From positions 32,273-96,272 of the forward strand of contig JAJPEP010000110.1 in the NCBI GenBank assembly GCA_021166845.1: a stretch of 64,000 bases of DNA, read 5' to 3'. The DNA comes from Thiobacillus sp. Its GTDB lineage: Bacteria; Pseudomonadota; Gammaproteobacteria; Burkholderiales; Thiobacillaceae. Under the pieces are notes generated by a model. It made no database searches and had not been told where the DNA came from. It saw only the letters and a program-made list of their open reading frames with translations. A program made the translations under genes and the position numbers. Numbering within the stretch: the first letter of the stretch is position 1; every line of letters begins with the position of its first letter. Shown here one piece after another: positions 53,888 to 63,908 of the stretch.

Positions 53888-54351
53888 TGCGCCTGCTTGA
53901 ACTTACGCCCGCGGAAACCGCTTTCCTGACAGCGCCCCCCGCGGCGGCCGACGGCTTGCAGGCGCGGCTGACCCGCAAGCTTGCCGCGACGCTGAGCGCG
54001 CGTTTGCGCCTGCCGGTGCGGGCGATGGCGATGCCGGCCGATGCGGCGGCAGGCGCGCCGGCGTCCCCCGTCTGGCAGCCCGATGCCGCGCTGGCCAGCC
54101 TGTGGCTGGTACGCCGCCTCGGCGGCCAGCGCGTGACAGGCACGACCTCGTTTGTGCCGCACACCTTGATCCATACCCTGGATGCTGTGCTGGCGGAGTG
54201 CTGGCTGGATGAAGTCGCGCAGACCGATCCGCCCGCCGCGCTGGCGTGGCAGCTTGCGGCGGCCAATACGCAGGCAACGCTCGCCGTGCGGTTGCCGCAC
54301 CCCACAACCGACATGACGCGCTGGGCGCGAGGAGTGATACGGCATGCTTAA
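53887..54351 (+). CDS. Unknown protein at the C-ring position of the flagellar-type operon
   Basis: A 154-residue protein sitting where fliK-fliL-fliM-fliN normally lie between fliJ and fliO. It has no SpoA (FliM/FliN) signature. Segments LLELTPAETAFL, LTRKLAATLSARLRLPVRAM and ALASLWLVRRLGGQRVTGTT faintly recall the N-terminal half of SctQ/HrcQ proteins, but I cannot assign it. No signal peptide or membrane helix. Coupled to fliJ (TGATG) and overlapping fliO by eight bases, so it belongs to the operon. Confidence 0.75.
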   Translation: MRLLELTPAETAFLTAPPAAADGLQARLTRKLAATLSARLRLPVRAMAMPADAAAGAPASPVWQPDAALASLWLVRRLGGQRVTGTTSFVPHTLIHTLDAVLAECWLDEVAQTDPPAALAWQLAAANTQATLAVRLPHPTTDMTRWARGVIRHA

Positions 54352-54688
54352 GTTCGTTGCGGCAGGCGCGCTGCTGCTGATTCCGTTCCCGGCGCTGGCC
54401 GCGCCCGACACCGCCGGCAGCATGCTCACCGTGCTGCTGAGTCTGGGGCTGATCCTGGGCGGATTCGTCGCGGTGGCGTGGCTCGCCCGCCGTTATCTGC
54501 CGGGCATGGGCGCGCAAGGCGCAGTCAAGGTGGTGGGGACGACCGCGGTCGGCGCGCGCGAGCGCGTGGTGGTGGTCGAGGTCGACAACACCTGGCTGCT
54601 TTTGGGCGTGGGGGGCGGCAACGTGCGGCTGCTGCATACCCTGCCCAGGCCTGCCGATTCAAGCACATCTCTGGCGGAGCGCGCATGA
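54344..54688 (+). CDS. fliO: FliO-like membrane protein
   Basis: A 114-residue protein with a signal-like first helix, a second helix TVLLSLGLILGGFVAVAWLARR, and the FliO cytoplasmic motif VKVVGTTAVGARERVVVVEVDNTWLLLGV. FliO helps assemble the FliP ring. Overlaps the preceding gene by eight bases and fliP by four. Confidence 0.88.
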   Translation: MLKFVAAGALLLIPFPALAAPDTAGSMLTVLLSLGLILGGFVAVAWLARRYLPGMGAQGAVKVVGTTAVGARERVVVVEVDNTWLLLGVGGGNVRLLHTLPRPADSSTSLAERA

Positions 54689-55416
54689 TGAAAATGGTTC
54701 TGACGCTGGCGGCGCTGGCGTTGAGTGTGCCGGCCCTGGGTGCGGACAGCAGCGTGCCGCTGCTCGCCGTGACCCCCGGCGCGGGCGGACAGGTGATCGG
54801 CGTGCCGGGCGCGAGCCTGCCCTGGCTGCTGCTGTTCCCGTTCTTGCCGGCCCTGCTGCTGGCGTTCACCGCCTTCACCCGCATCGCGGTGGTGCTGTTC
54901 CTGCTGCGGCAGGGGCTGGGCAGCCACACCGCGCCGCCGAATCTGGTGCTGACGGGGCTGGCCGTGCTGCTGACGATTTTTGTGATGTCGCCGGCGTTGA
55001 AGACCATCGATGCCGAGGCCTACAACCCCTTTCTGTCCGGCGCGCTGAGCTTCAATGACGCCGCCGGGAAAGCCGCGCAGCCGCTGAAAAGCTTCATGCT
55101 GCGGCAGACCCGGGCCGAAGACCTCGATCTTTTCATCGGCGACGACAAGACCATCGACCCCGCCGTCCTCGACAGCGTGCCGCTGGCGGCGCTGGCGCCG
55201 GCCTTTCTTACCAGCGAACTCAAGACAGCATTCCAGATCGGCTTCATGGTCGTGTTGCCCTTCCTGGTGATCGACCTGGTGGTCGCCGCCGTGCTCACCG
55301 CGCTGGGCATGATCATGCTGCCGCCGCAGCTGGTGTCGCTGCCCTTGAAGCTGCTGCTGTTCGTCACGGTCGACGGCTGGCATCTGCTGGTCGGCTCATT
55401 GCTCGGGAGTTTTTGA
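54685..55416 (+). CDS. fliP: Export gate protein FliP
   Basis: A 243-residue protein with a signal peptide and four membrane helices. The family signatures FTAFTRIAVVLFLLRQGLG, PPNLVLTGLAVLLTIFVMSP, SELKTAFQIGFMVVLPFLVIDLVV and GMIMLPPQLVSLPLKLLLFV are complete. FliP forms the core of the export gate with FliQ and FliR. Its stop is joined as TGATG to a six-codon minigene leading to fliQ. Confidence 0.95.
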   Translation: MMKMVLTLAALALSVPALGADSSVPLLAVTPGAGGQVIGVPGASLPWLLLFPFLPALLLAFTAFTRIAVVLFLLRQGLGSHTAPPNLVLTGLAVLLTIFVMSPALKTIDAEAYNPFLSGALSFNDAAGKAAQPLKSFMLRQTRAEDLDLFIGDDKTIDPAVLDSVPLAALAPAFLTSELKTAFQIGFMVVLPFLVIDLVVAAVLTALGMIMLPPQLVSLPLKLLLFVTVDGWHLLVGSLLGSF

Positions 55417-55436
55417 TGGAAGGCGGTGTTTTTTAA
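55416..55436 (+). other. Six-codon minigene linking fliP and fliQ
   Basis: ATG at 55416 overlaps the fliP stop (TGATG), encodes MEGGVF and ends in TAA at 55434-55436, which overlaps the fliQ ATG (TAATG). The two start regions are near-copies (ATGGAAGGCGGTG / ATGGAGGGCGTGG), so it appears to be a duplicated fliQ start. It would carry ribosomes from fliP to fliQ by reinitiation. Confidence 0.45.
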
Positions 55437-55690
55437 TGGAGGGCGTGGCGCGCGACGCGCTGTGGCTGCTGATGCTGGTGGCCGCGCCGGTATTGCTGGC
55501 GGGGCTGCTCACCGCCTTTGCCATCAGCCTGTTCCAGGCCGCCACGCAGATTCTTGAACCCACGCTGTCCTTCGTTCCCAAGCTCATCATCATGCTGGTC
55601 GTGCTGGCGGTGCTGGGCAGCTGGATGGGCGGACAGCTGGTCGACTTTGCGCGCACCCTGCTGACCGATTTCCCGGCGCTGGTCGAATGA
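55436..55690 (+). CDS. fliQ: Export gate protein FliQ
   Basis: An 84-residue protein with two membrane helices. AISLFQAATQILEPTLSFVPKL is the family signature. Coupled by TAATG to the minigene after fliP. It contributes to the export gate with FliP and FliR. Confidence 0.94.
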   Translation: MEGVARDALWLLMLVAAPVLLAGLLTAFAISLFQAATQILEPTLSFVPKLIIMLVVLAVLGSWMGGQLVDFARTLLTDFPALVE

Positions 55691-55697
55691 GCCGTTC

Positions 55698-56441
55698 ATG
55701 CCGCTGACAGAAGCGAGCCTGGCGGTCTGGCTGTTCGCTTTCGCCCGCCTCGCCGGGTGGGCGCTGTTCGACCCGCTGACCGGCCGCCTGCCGCTGCTGC
55801 TGCGCCTGTTCATCGCCGCGGTGCTGGCGGCCGTGCTGGCGCCGGGCCTGGCGATCGATGCAGTCAATCCGTCAAGCGTGCAGGGCTTGCTGGCTTTGGG
55901 CATGGAAGGCGTGTGGGGCGCGGCGCTGGCGCTTTGCGTGCGGCTGGTTTTTGCCGCGGTCGAGGCCATGCTGGTTTGGACCGGCCACACTGCGACCGGC
56001 GGCCTGCTGACCCTGACCGCCGAGCAGGCGGCGCCCGCGGATGCCGCCTGGCGCGCGCTGGCGGGGTGGCTGGCAGCGATGGCGTTTCTCGCCGCCAGCG
56101 GCCATTTGCTGATCGTCGACGCGCTGCGCGACAGCTTCGCCGTCATGCCGGTCGCCGTCCTGCCCGCCGCAACCGACCTGCGCCAGCTGGCCGAAGCCGC
56201 CAGCTGGCTGTTCGCCACCGGGGTGCAACTGGCGCTGCCGCTGCTGGCGCTGGCGCTGCTGATCCAACTGGCATTCGGCATCGTGGCGCGCACCACGCCG
56301 GGGCTGGACATGTTCTCGGCCGGACTGGGGATTGCCGCACTGGGGCTGGCGGCAGCCTGGGTGTGGGCGGTGCCGCTGGTCGCCCATGGCGTCGGCCTGG
56401 GCATCGAGCAACTGGCCGGCTGGCTGGGCCGGCTCAGATAA
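55698..56441 (+). CDS. fliR: Export gate protein FliR
   Basis: A 247-residue membrane protein of the FliR/SctT family. Recognised by FAFARLAGWALFDPLTGRLP, LVFAAVEAMLVWTGHTATGG and LIQLAFGIVARTTPGLDMFS. The usual next gene, flhB, is not here; the operon stops, and zwf follows after 97 bp. FlhA and FlhB, needed to complete the gate, must be elsewhere if the system works. Confidence 0.92.
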   Translation: MPLTEASLAVWLFAFARLAGWALFDPLTGRLPLLLRLFIAAVLAAVLAPGLAIDAVNPSSVQGLLALGMEGVWGAALALCVRLVFAAVEAMLVWTGHTATGGLLTLTAEQAAPADAAWRALAGWLAAMAFLAASGHLLIVDALRDSFAVMPVAVLPAATDLRQLAEAASWLFATGVQLALPLLALALLIQLAFGIVARTTPGLDMFSAGLGIAALGLAAAWVWAVPLVAHGVGLGIEQLAGWLGRLR

Positions 56442-56538
56442 GCATCGCTATCAAGAAATGATGTTGTATTGTCAATCCCCGGCGTGCCATGCGTGGCTGT
56501 TATAACGTCAATCTGAATCCAACCTGGAACCTTGTGCC

Positions 56539-57933
56539 GTGACCGTGAACCCGATTTCAGATGCGCTGGTTTTGTTTGGCGCCACCGGCGACCTCGCCCG
56601 CCGCAAGATATTCCCCGCACTGCACGACATGCAGCGGCATGGCCGCACGCTGCCGCCCATTGTCTGCGTGGCGAATTCCCCGGGATGGGATCTTGAGCGT
56701 CTGCGCACCCATGCCCACGATGGCATCGACGAGTTTGGCGGCGGGGCGGACGAGACGGTGTTCCGCAACCTGGCCAGCCTGCTGACCTATATCAACGGCG
56801 ACTACGAAGATCCCGCCACTTTCGTGGAACTGCGCCGCGCGCTTGAGAACCGGCAACGCCCGCTGCATTACTTTGCCATTCCGCCGGCCATGTTTCCCGT
56901 GGTGGTGCGCGGGCTGGCTGCGGCCGGTTGCACCGAGGGCGCGCGCGTGGTGGTGGAGAAGCCCTTCGGGCGCGACCTGGAATCGGCGCAATCGCTCAAT
57001 GCAACGCTGTACGAGGCGCTGCCCGAATCCGGAATCTTCCGCATCGATCATTACCTGGGCAAGGAGGCGGTGCAGAACATTCTGTATTTCCGTTTTGCCA
57101 ATTCCTTTCTCGAACCGATCTGGAACCGCAACCATATCCGGCAGATCCAGATCACCATGTCGGAGAATTTCGGCGTGGCCGGGCGGGGGCGCTTTTATGA
57201 TTCGGTCGGGGCCATCCGCGACGTGCTGCAGAACCATCTGTTGCAGATCCTCGCCCTGCTGGCGATGGAGCCGCCGCTCGGCACCAGTGCCGAGGCGGTT
57301 CGCGATGAGCAGGCCAAACTGCTCAAGGCCATCCGCCCGCTGGCGCCTGGCGACCTGATTCGAGGGCAGTATGAAGGCTATCGCAATGAGGAAGGCGTCG
57401 TGCGCGGTTCGGACACGGAAACCTTTGCAGCCGTGCGTTTCTTCGTCGACACCTGGCGCTGGGCTGGGGTGCCCTTCATCGTGCGCACAGGCAAGCACTT
57501 GCCGCTCACCACCACCGAGATTCGCGCCGAGTTTCAGGTTCCGCCGCAGCGCGTATTCGCGCTGTCCGAGACTGGGCCGCTGGCGCCCAATTACCTGCGC
57601 ATGCGCCTGTCGCCCACCGTGTCCATCGCACTGGGCGCACGCACCAAGAATGCAGGCGATCGAATGGTCGGGCGGCCGGTTGAACTCTATGTCTGCAACA
57701 ATCACCCGGAAGAGATGAGCGCCTACGAGCGCCTGCTGGGTGACGCCATGGACGGCGAGGCCATGCTGTTCGCCCGCCAGGATGCGGTGGAAGCGGCATG
57801 GCGCGTGGTGGAACCCGTGCTTTCGCGCCGCGATCCGGCTTATGCCTATGAACCCGGCACGTGGGGCCCGGCCGAGGCCGATCTGCTGCTTGCCGGCGGA
57901 CATTGGCATAACCCGCGTCCGCCCCAGGGCTAG
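56539..57933 (+). CDS. zwf: Glucose-6-phosphate 1-dehydrogenase
   Basis: A 464-residue enzyme for the first step of the oxidative pentose phosphate and Entner-Doudoroff routes. The NADP-binding start LVLFGATGDLARRKIFPAL, the active-site motif RIDHYLGKEAVQN and WAGVPFIVRTGKHL are present. The start is GTG at 56539. It is preceded by the fliR gene and followed by dapA, each independent. Confidence 0.95.
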   Translation: MTVNPISDALVLFGATGDLARRKIFPALHDMQRHGRTLPPIVCVANSPGWDLERLRTHAHDGIDEFGGGADETVFRNLASLLTYINGDYEDPATFVELRRALENRQRPLHYFAIPPAMFPVVVRGLAAAGCTEGARVVVEKPFGRDLESAQSLNATLYEALPESGIFRIDHYLGKEAVQNILYFRFANSFLEPIWNRNHIRQIQITMSENFGVAGRGRFYDSVGAIRDVLQNHLLQILALLAMEPPLGTSAEAVRDEQAKLLKAIRPLAPGDLIRGQYEGYRNEEGVVRGSDTETFAAVRFFVDTWRWAGVPFIVRTGKHLPLTTTEIRAEFQVPPQRVFALSETGPLAPNYLRMRLSPTVSIALGARTKNAGDRMVGRPVELYVCNNHPEEMSAYERLLGDAMDGEAMLFARQDAVEAAWRVVEPVLSRRDPAYAYEPGTWGPAEADLLLAGGHWHNPRPPQG

Positions 57934-58035
57934 TGTCGCAAATCGGAATGTAAGAAAAACCCGGCACGACCAGATGGATTAGAATGCGGGGTTTATCGTC
58001 ATATCGTCGGCAACGACAAGAGCAGCGGAAACAAC

Positions 58036-58926
58036 ATGGCAGAAATAAATACGGTCAGAGGAAGCCTGGTAGCGATCGTCACCCCCATGTCGGACGACGG
58101 CGCGCTCGATCTCGACGCGCTGCGCCGCCTGGTCGACTGGCACATCGCGGAAGGGACGGACGGCATCGTCGTCGTCGGCACCACCGGCGAATCGCCCACG
58201 GTCAGCTACGACGAGCATTGCCTGCTGATCCGCAGCACGGTCGAACAGGCCGCCGGGCGAGTGCCGGTGATTGCGGGAACCGGCGCCAACTCGACCAGCG
58301 AAGCGATCGAGCTGACCGAATGCGCGAAGGCAGCGGGCGCCCAGGCCGGGCTGTCGGTGGTGCCGTACTACAACAAGCCGACGCAGGAAGGCCTCTTCCA
58401 GCACTACAGGAAAATCGCCGAAGCGGTCGACCTGCCGCTGATCCTTAACAACGGGCCGGGGCGCACGGTGGCGGACCTGTCGAACGACACGGCGCTGCGC
58501 CTGGCCGGCGTGCCCGGCATCGTCGGGCTGAAGGATGCCACCGGCAGCATGGAACGCGCCGCCGACCTGCTGCGCCGTGCGCCGAAGGACTTTGCGCTGT
58601 ACAGCGGCGACGACGCCTCGGCGATGCCCTTCATGCTGCTGGGCGGGCACGGCGTGATTTCGGTCACCGCCAACGTCGCGCCGAAGCTGATGCACGAGAT
58701 GTGCGTGGCCGCGTTCGGCGGGAACCTGGCGCGCGCGCGCGAACTCAATAATGCGCTGCTGCCTTTGCACAGCAAGCTGTTTGTCGAGGCAAACCCGATA
58801 CCGGTCAAATGGGCGTGCGCCGAACTGGGATTGATTCCCGCCGGCCTGCGGCTGCCGCTGACCCCCTTGTCCGCCGAACTGCACGACACCCTGCGCGGCG
58901 CGCTGCGCCACGCCAATTTAATCTAG
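58036..58926 (+). CDS. dapA: 4-hydroxy-tetrahydrodipicolinate synthase-like protein with a substituted catalytic Tyr
   Basis: A 296-residue aldolase-family protein. It condenses pyruvate with aspartate semialdehyde for lysine and diaminopimelate. VGTTGESPT carries the conserved Thr, [12 protein letters not shown] the second Tyr, and GLKDATG the Schiff-base Lys. The motif normally read as LYNVPGRT is LNNGPGRT: Asn138 replaces the catalytic Tyr (Tyr133 in E. coli) and Gly140 replaces Val. The rest is well conserved. It precedes bamC, as in many proteobacteria. Either the enzyme is impaired or this reflects a sequence error. Confidence 0.88.
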   Translation: MAEINTVRGSLVAIVTPMSDDGALDLDALRRLVDWHIAEGTDGIVVVGTTGESPTVSYDEHCLLIRSTVEQAAGRVPVIAGTGANSTSEAIELTECAKAAGAQAGLSVVPYYNKPTQEGLFQHYRKIAEAVDLPLILNNGPGRTVADLSNDTALRLAGVPGIVGLKDATGSMERAADLLRRAPKDFALYSGDDASAMPFMLLGGHGVISVTANVAPKLMHEMCVAAFGGNLARARELNNALLPLHSKLFVEANPIPVKWACAELGLIPAGLRLPLTPLSAELHDTLRGALRHANLI

Positions 58927-58996
58927 CGCCGCGCTGGGACTATTTGATGCAATGCGCCACGCCGGTTTGATGTAGGTTTTTACTTAGGACACCTTT

Positions 58997-60100
58997 ATGC
59001 GTTTGCTGCCCCTGTTTCTGATGCTAAGCCTGGCCATGTCGGGTTGCGGCATGATCGAATCGAAAAAGATCGACTACAAATCGGCCGGCAAACTGCCGAC
59101 GCTGGAAATACCGCCCGACCTCACCGCGCCGGCGGCAGACAACCGCTACGCCATTCCCGATGCACAGGGCAGCGGCGCTGCCACTCTCTCGACCTACAGC
59201 CAGGAACGCAAGACCGCACCGAGCGGTGCGCAAGCCCTGCTGCCGGCGCAGGACGAGGCGCGCATCGAGCGCGCCGGCACCCAGCGCTGGCTGGTGGTGC
59301 AGGCGACGCCGCAGGAGGTATGGCCGGTAATCAAGGATTTCTGGCAGGAAACCGGGTTCATCGTCAACCTGGAATCGCCCGAAACCGGCGTGATCGAAAC
59401 CGACTGGGCGGAAAACCGCGCCAACATCCCGCAGGACGTGATTCGCCGTACGCTCGGCAAGGTGCTCGACGGCCTGTATTCCACCGCCGAGCGCGACAAA
59501 TTCCGCACCCGTATCGAAGCGGGCAAGGACGGCGGCACCGAAATTTACCTCAGCCACCGCGGCATGGTCGAAGTCTATGATTCCGCGAACAAGGAGCGGA
59601 CCGTGTGGCAGCCGCGCCCGGCCGATCCTGAACTCGAGGCCGAAATGCTGCGCCGCCTGATGCTGCGCTTCGGCGTGGAAGAGAGTCGCGCGGAGACCCT
59701 GCTGGCCAAACAGGCAACGCCGGAACAGGCGCGCATTCTTCAGGAAACTGGCGCACCGGTGCTGGAAATGGACGAGAATTTCGACCGCGCCTGGCGCCGC
59801 GTCGGCCTTGCGCTCGACCGCGTCGGCTTTGCGGTGGAAGACCGCGACCGCTCCAAAGGCACGTATTTCGTGCGCTATATCGATCCCGGCGTCGACAACG
59901 CCAGCAAGCGCGATGAAGGCATGCTGGCCAAGCTGGCCTTCTGGCGCAGCAAGAAGGATCAGTCTTCGCCGCAGTTGCAGATCGTGGTGAGCGAGGCCGG
60001 CGAGAAGAGCCGGGTCAGCGTCAGCGGTGCTGAAGGCAAGCCGGCCGACGCCACGACGCAGACCCGTATCCTCAATCTGCTGCACAAAGAACTGAAGTGA
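58997..60100 (+). CDS. bamC: Outer-membrane assembly lipoprotein BamC
   Basis: A 367-residue lipoprotein with lipobox AMSGC (Cys at 17). The N-terminal unstructured part that binds BamD is followed by two helix-grip domains, about 90-215 and 250-365, with WLVVQATPQEVWPVIKDFWQ and RAWRRVGLALDRVGFAVEDRD. BamC belongs to the BamABCDE complex that inserts beta-barrels. It follows dapA, the conserved dapA-bamC arrangement. AGGACACC precedes the start. Confidence 0.9.
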   Translation: MRLLPLFLMLSLAMSGCGMIESKKIDYKSAGKLPTLEIPPDLTAPAADNRYAIPDAQGSGAATLSTYSQERKTAPSGAQALLPAQDEARIERAGTQRWLVVQATPQEVWPVIKDFWQETGFIVNLESPETGVIETDWAENRANIPQDVIRRTLGKVLDGLYSTAERDKFRTRIEAGKDGGTEIYLSHRGMVEVYDSANKERTVWQPRPADPELEAEMLRRLMLRFGVEESRAETLLAKQATPEQARILQETGAPVLEMDENFDRAWRRVGLALDRVGFAVEDRDRSKGTYFVRYIDPGVDNASKRDEGMLAKLAFWRSKKDQSSPQLQIVVSEAGEKSRVSVSGAEGKPADATTQTRILNLLHKELK

Positions 60101-60116
60101 TGCGGGAATCCGCCTG

Positions 60117-60875
60117 ATGCGGTTTGCCAGCCTCGGCAGCGGCAGCGGGGGAAACGGCCTGGTGGTCGAGGCCGGAGGCACCCGGGTTCTGATGGACTGC
60201 GGCTTCGGCCTGGCCGACAGCGTGGCGCGGCTGGCCCGGCTGGGCTTACAGGCTACCGATCTGGCCGGCATCGTGGTGACCCACGAGCACAGCGACCATA
60301 TCGGCGGGGTGGGACGGCTGGCGCGCAGGCACGGGCTGCCGGTGTGGCTGACCGCCGGCACGCTGGCGATGGCGCAGGATCTCGACGGCGTGGCGGTGCA
60401 GGTGATCGACAGCCACGCGGCGTTTGCGGTGGACGAACTGGAAATCCAGCCGTTTCCGGTGCCGCACGATGCGCGCGAGCCGGTGCAGTATGTGTTTGGC
60501 GACGGCGACCGCCGCCTCGGCGTATTGACCGATACCGGCAGCTATACCCTGCACATCGAGGCCATGCTGGCCGGTGTCGACGCGCTGGTGCTGGAGTGCA
60601 ACCACGATGCGGCGATGCTGGAAAACGGGCCGTATCCGGTCAGCCTCAAGCGCCGCGTGGGCGGGCGTTTCGGTCATCTGGAAAACGGTCAGTCGGCGGC
60701 CTTGCTGGACAGGCTGAAGCACGACGCGCTGCAATGCGTGATGGCGGCGCATGTTTCGCGCAAGAACAATACGGTCGCCCTGGCGCAGCGCGCGCTGGCC
60801 CAGGTGCTGAGCTGCGCGGACGATGAGGTGCGCGTGGCCTGCCAGACGACGGGATTTGACTGGATCCGGATTTGA
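60117..60875 (+). CDS. MBL-fold hydrolase (YycJ/WalJ-like)
   Basis: A 252-residue metallo-beta-lactamase-fold protein. The metal motif HEHSDHIGG, then VPHDAREPVQYVF, GVLTDTGSY and LECNHDAAML match the YycJ group, putative exonucleases or phosphodiesterases. No signal peptide. It begins 16 bases after bamC and is followed by the rhlE gene. Its last codons lie in a degenerate tandem repeat. Confidence 0.87.
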   Translation: MRFASLGSGSGGNGLVVEAGGTRVLMDCGFGLADSVARLARLGLQATDLAGIVVTHEHSDHIGGVGRLARRHGLPVWLTAGTLAMAQDLDGVAVQVIDSHAAFAVDELEIQPFPVPHDAREPVQYVFGDGDRRLGVLTDTGSYTLHIEAMLAGVDALVLECNHDAAMLENGPYPVSLKRRVGGRFGHLENGQSAALLDRLKHDALQCVMAAHVSRKNNTVALAQRALAQVLSCADDEVRVACQTTGFDWIRI

Positions 60876-60920
60876 GCGGACCGGAAATTTGATCGGACCT
60901 GAGATTTAACTGGACAGACA

Positions 60921-60926
<6 letters not shown>
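60846..60926 (+). repeat. Degenerate ~17-bp tandem repeat at the MBL gene end
   Basis: Units such as GGATCCGGATTTGAGC, GGACCGGAAATTTGATC, GGACCTGAGATTTAACT and a partial GGACAGACATTGACG follow each other from the end of the MBL-fold gene into the start of the helicase gene. The unit consensus is roughly GGAYCYGRRATTTRAYY. Confidence 0.5.
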
Positions 60927-62320
<1,394 letters not shown>

Positions 62321-62324
<4 letters not shown>

Positions 62325-62665
62325 GCTGGGAAATCCTGCTGTTGGGGCTGTTCGGCGCAGTCGGCTGGTACTGGTACGCCGGCATGCAGGTGCGTGAACA
62401 GGCCGTCGCGGTCGGTCGCCGCACCTGCGCCGACGCCGGCTTGCAGTTCCTGGACGAGAGCGTGGCCTTGAGCCGGACCCGTTTTGCGCGCAACGGCAGC
62501 GGCCAGTTGCAGTTCCTGCGCGATTACCGCTTCGAGTTTTCCGACACCGGCGACAACCGCCGTCCCGGCGTCATACGCATGCTGGGCAACCACGTCGAAT
62601 GGGTCAGCCTCGATGGGGAATGGCGGCCGGGACGGGCGGCCAGCGTTACCCGCCTGGGGGACTGA
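62321..62665 (+). CDS. DUF3301 small membrane protein
   Basis: A 114-residue protein with an N-terminal membrane helix (WEILLLGLFGAVGWYWYAG) and a cytoplasmic or periplasmic domain with QLQFLRDYRFEFSDTGDNRRPG and MLGNHVEWVSLDG. The start is GTG, overlapping the helicase stop. Such proteins follow rhlE-type genes in Betaproteobacteria; function unknown. Confidence 0.85.
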
Positions 62666-62715
62666 GGCGGTTCACAGCGGCTGCGTTCCGCGGTCGCCGC
62701 GAACGCCGGATAGCG

Positions 62716-63420
62716 CTACCACCACTTCTCGAAAATGATGCGGCTCATCGGCACGCCCAGATCGTGCAGCAGGGTGCTCATGTCCTCGACCATGCCCTTG
62801 GGGCCGCACAGGTAATACAGCGTGTCGTCCGGGACGTCGAGCGCACGCAGCTTGACCGGATCGATGCGGCCGGTGAGGCCGTGCCAGTGGACGTCGGGCT
62901 GGGTGACGGTGATGCTCACGTGCAGGTTGCCGTGCATGCGGACGGCGGCATCGAGTTCGTCACGGAACAGGATTTCGCGGCTGTCCGACGCGCTGTACAC
63001 CAGATGGACACGGGTCGATAGCCGGGCATCGCGCACGTGGCGGAAGATGGACAGCAGCGGCGTGATGCCGACTCCGCCGCCGATCAGCACCACGTTGTCG
63101 CTCATCTCGGGCAGGTAAACAAACGGCCCCTGGCCCTGCGATACGCGAATGACGTCACCTACCCGTGCCTGCTCGTGCACCCAGCGTGCCACCGGGTGAT
63201 GCCCGCTCGCCTTGATCGCCAGCTCGATCTCGCCCCGATGGACGGGCGAGGTGGTGATGGAATAGCCGGCGGTATGCATCGCACCGCCGGTCTCGATGCC
63301 GAGGTCCACCCATTGCCCCGGCAGGAACCGAAAGCCGGCATCGGGTATGGCGAGGCGCAGGGCGTGGATGCTGGGCGTGGCGGGGGTGATCGCCGAGATC
63401 TGCGCGTCAAAAATATGCAA
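62716..63420 (-). CDS. FAD/NAD(P)-binding oxidoreductase (ferredoxin reductase fold)
   Basis: A 234-residue flavin reductase-like protein. The FAD-binding domain has FLPGQWVDLGI and the AGYSITTSP motif; the NAD-binding half has LIGGGVGITPLLSIFRHV and YYLCGPKGMVEDM. No [2Fe-2S] domain. It could reduce a small ferredoxin, a haem protein or flavin. The start has no strong SD. It precedes msrB in map order but is transcribed in the same direction, downstream of it. Confidence 0.88.
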   Translation of the reverse strand: MHIFDAQISAITPATPSIHALRLAIPDAGFRFLPGQWVDLGIETGGAMHTAGYSITTSPVHRGEIELAIKASGHHPVARWVHEQARVGDVIRVSQGQGPFVYLPEMSDNVVLIGGGVGITPLLSIFRHVRDARLSTRVHLVYSASDSREILFRDELDAAVRMHGNLHVSITVTQPDVHWHGLTGRIDPVKLRALDVPDDTLYYLCGPKGMVEDMSTLLHDLGVPMSRIIFEKWW

Positions 63421-63423
63421 GAT

Positions 63424-63825
63424 TCAGTCCTGTTTCTTCCGGAAAGTCAGTGCGACCGAATTGATACAGTAGCGCATTCTGGTAGGGGCCGGGCCATCGG
63501 GGAAGACATGGCCGAGGTGCGAGCCGCAGCGGCGGCACAGCGCCTCGATGCGCACCATGCCATGGCTGCGGTCGGTTTTCTCCGCCACCGCATTGCCATC
63601 CAGCGCCTGATAAAAGCTTGGCCAGCCGGAACCGGAATCAAATTTTGCAGCGGATGAGAATAGTGGCGCACCGCAGCCCGCGCAGCGGTATTCGCCGGCC
63701 TCGTGGTGGTCCCGGTATTGTCCGGTAAACGCCGGCTCGGTGCCGTGCTCGCGCAGGATACGGTACTGCTCGGGGGACAACTCAGCACGCCATTCGGCGT
63801 CGGTTCTGGTTTTGTCAAATCTCAT
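63424..63825 (-). CDS. msrB: Peptide-methionine (R)-S-oxide reductase MsrB
   Basis: A 133-residue enzyme that reduces the R-sulfoxide of methionine. The zinc cysteines are in CAGC and CRRC, the catalytic Cys in [11 protein letters not shown], and [13 protein letters not shown] is a signature. It lies three bases upstream of the flavin reductase gene on the same strand, which may supply electrons. Confidence 0.95.
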   Translation of the reverse strand: MRFDKTRTDAEWRAELSPEQYRILREHGTEPAFTGQYRDHHEAGEYRCAGCGAPLFSSAAKFDSGSGWPSFYQALDGNAVAEKTDRSHGMVRIEALCRRCGSHLGHVFPDGPAPTRMRYCINSVALTFRKKQD

Positions 63826-63908
63826 GAGTGCTCTCTCGATTTCTGAATCGTGTTCAAGGAGTCAATTCCAATAGAGGTATGAGTCTGAACGAGGGGGTTT
63901 CCGAGTCT

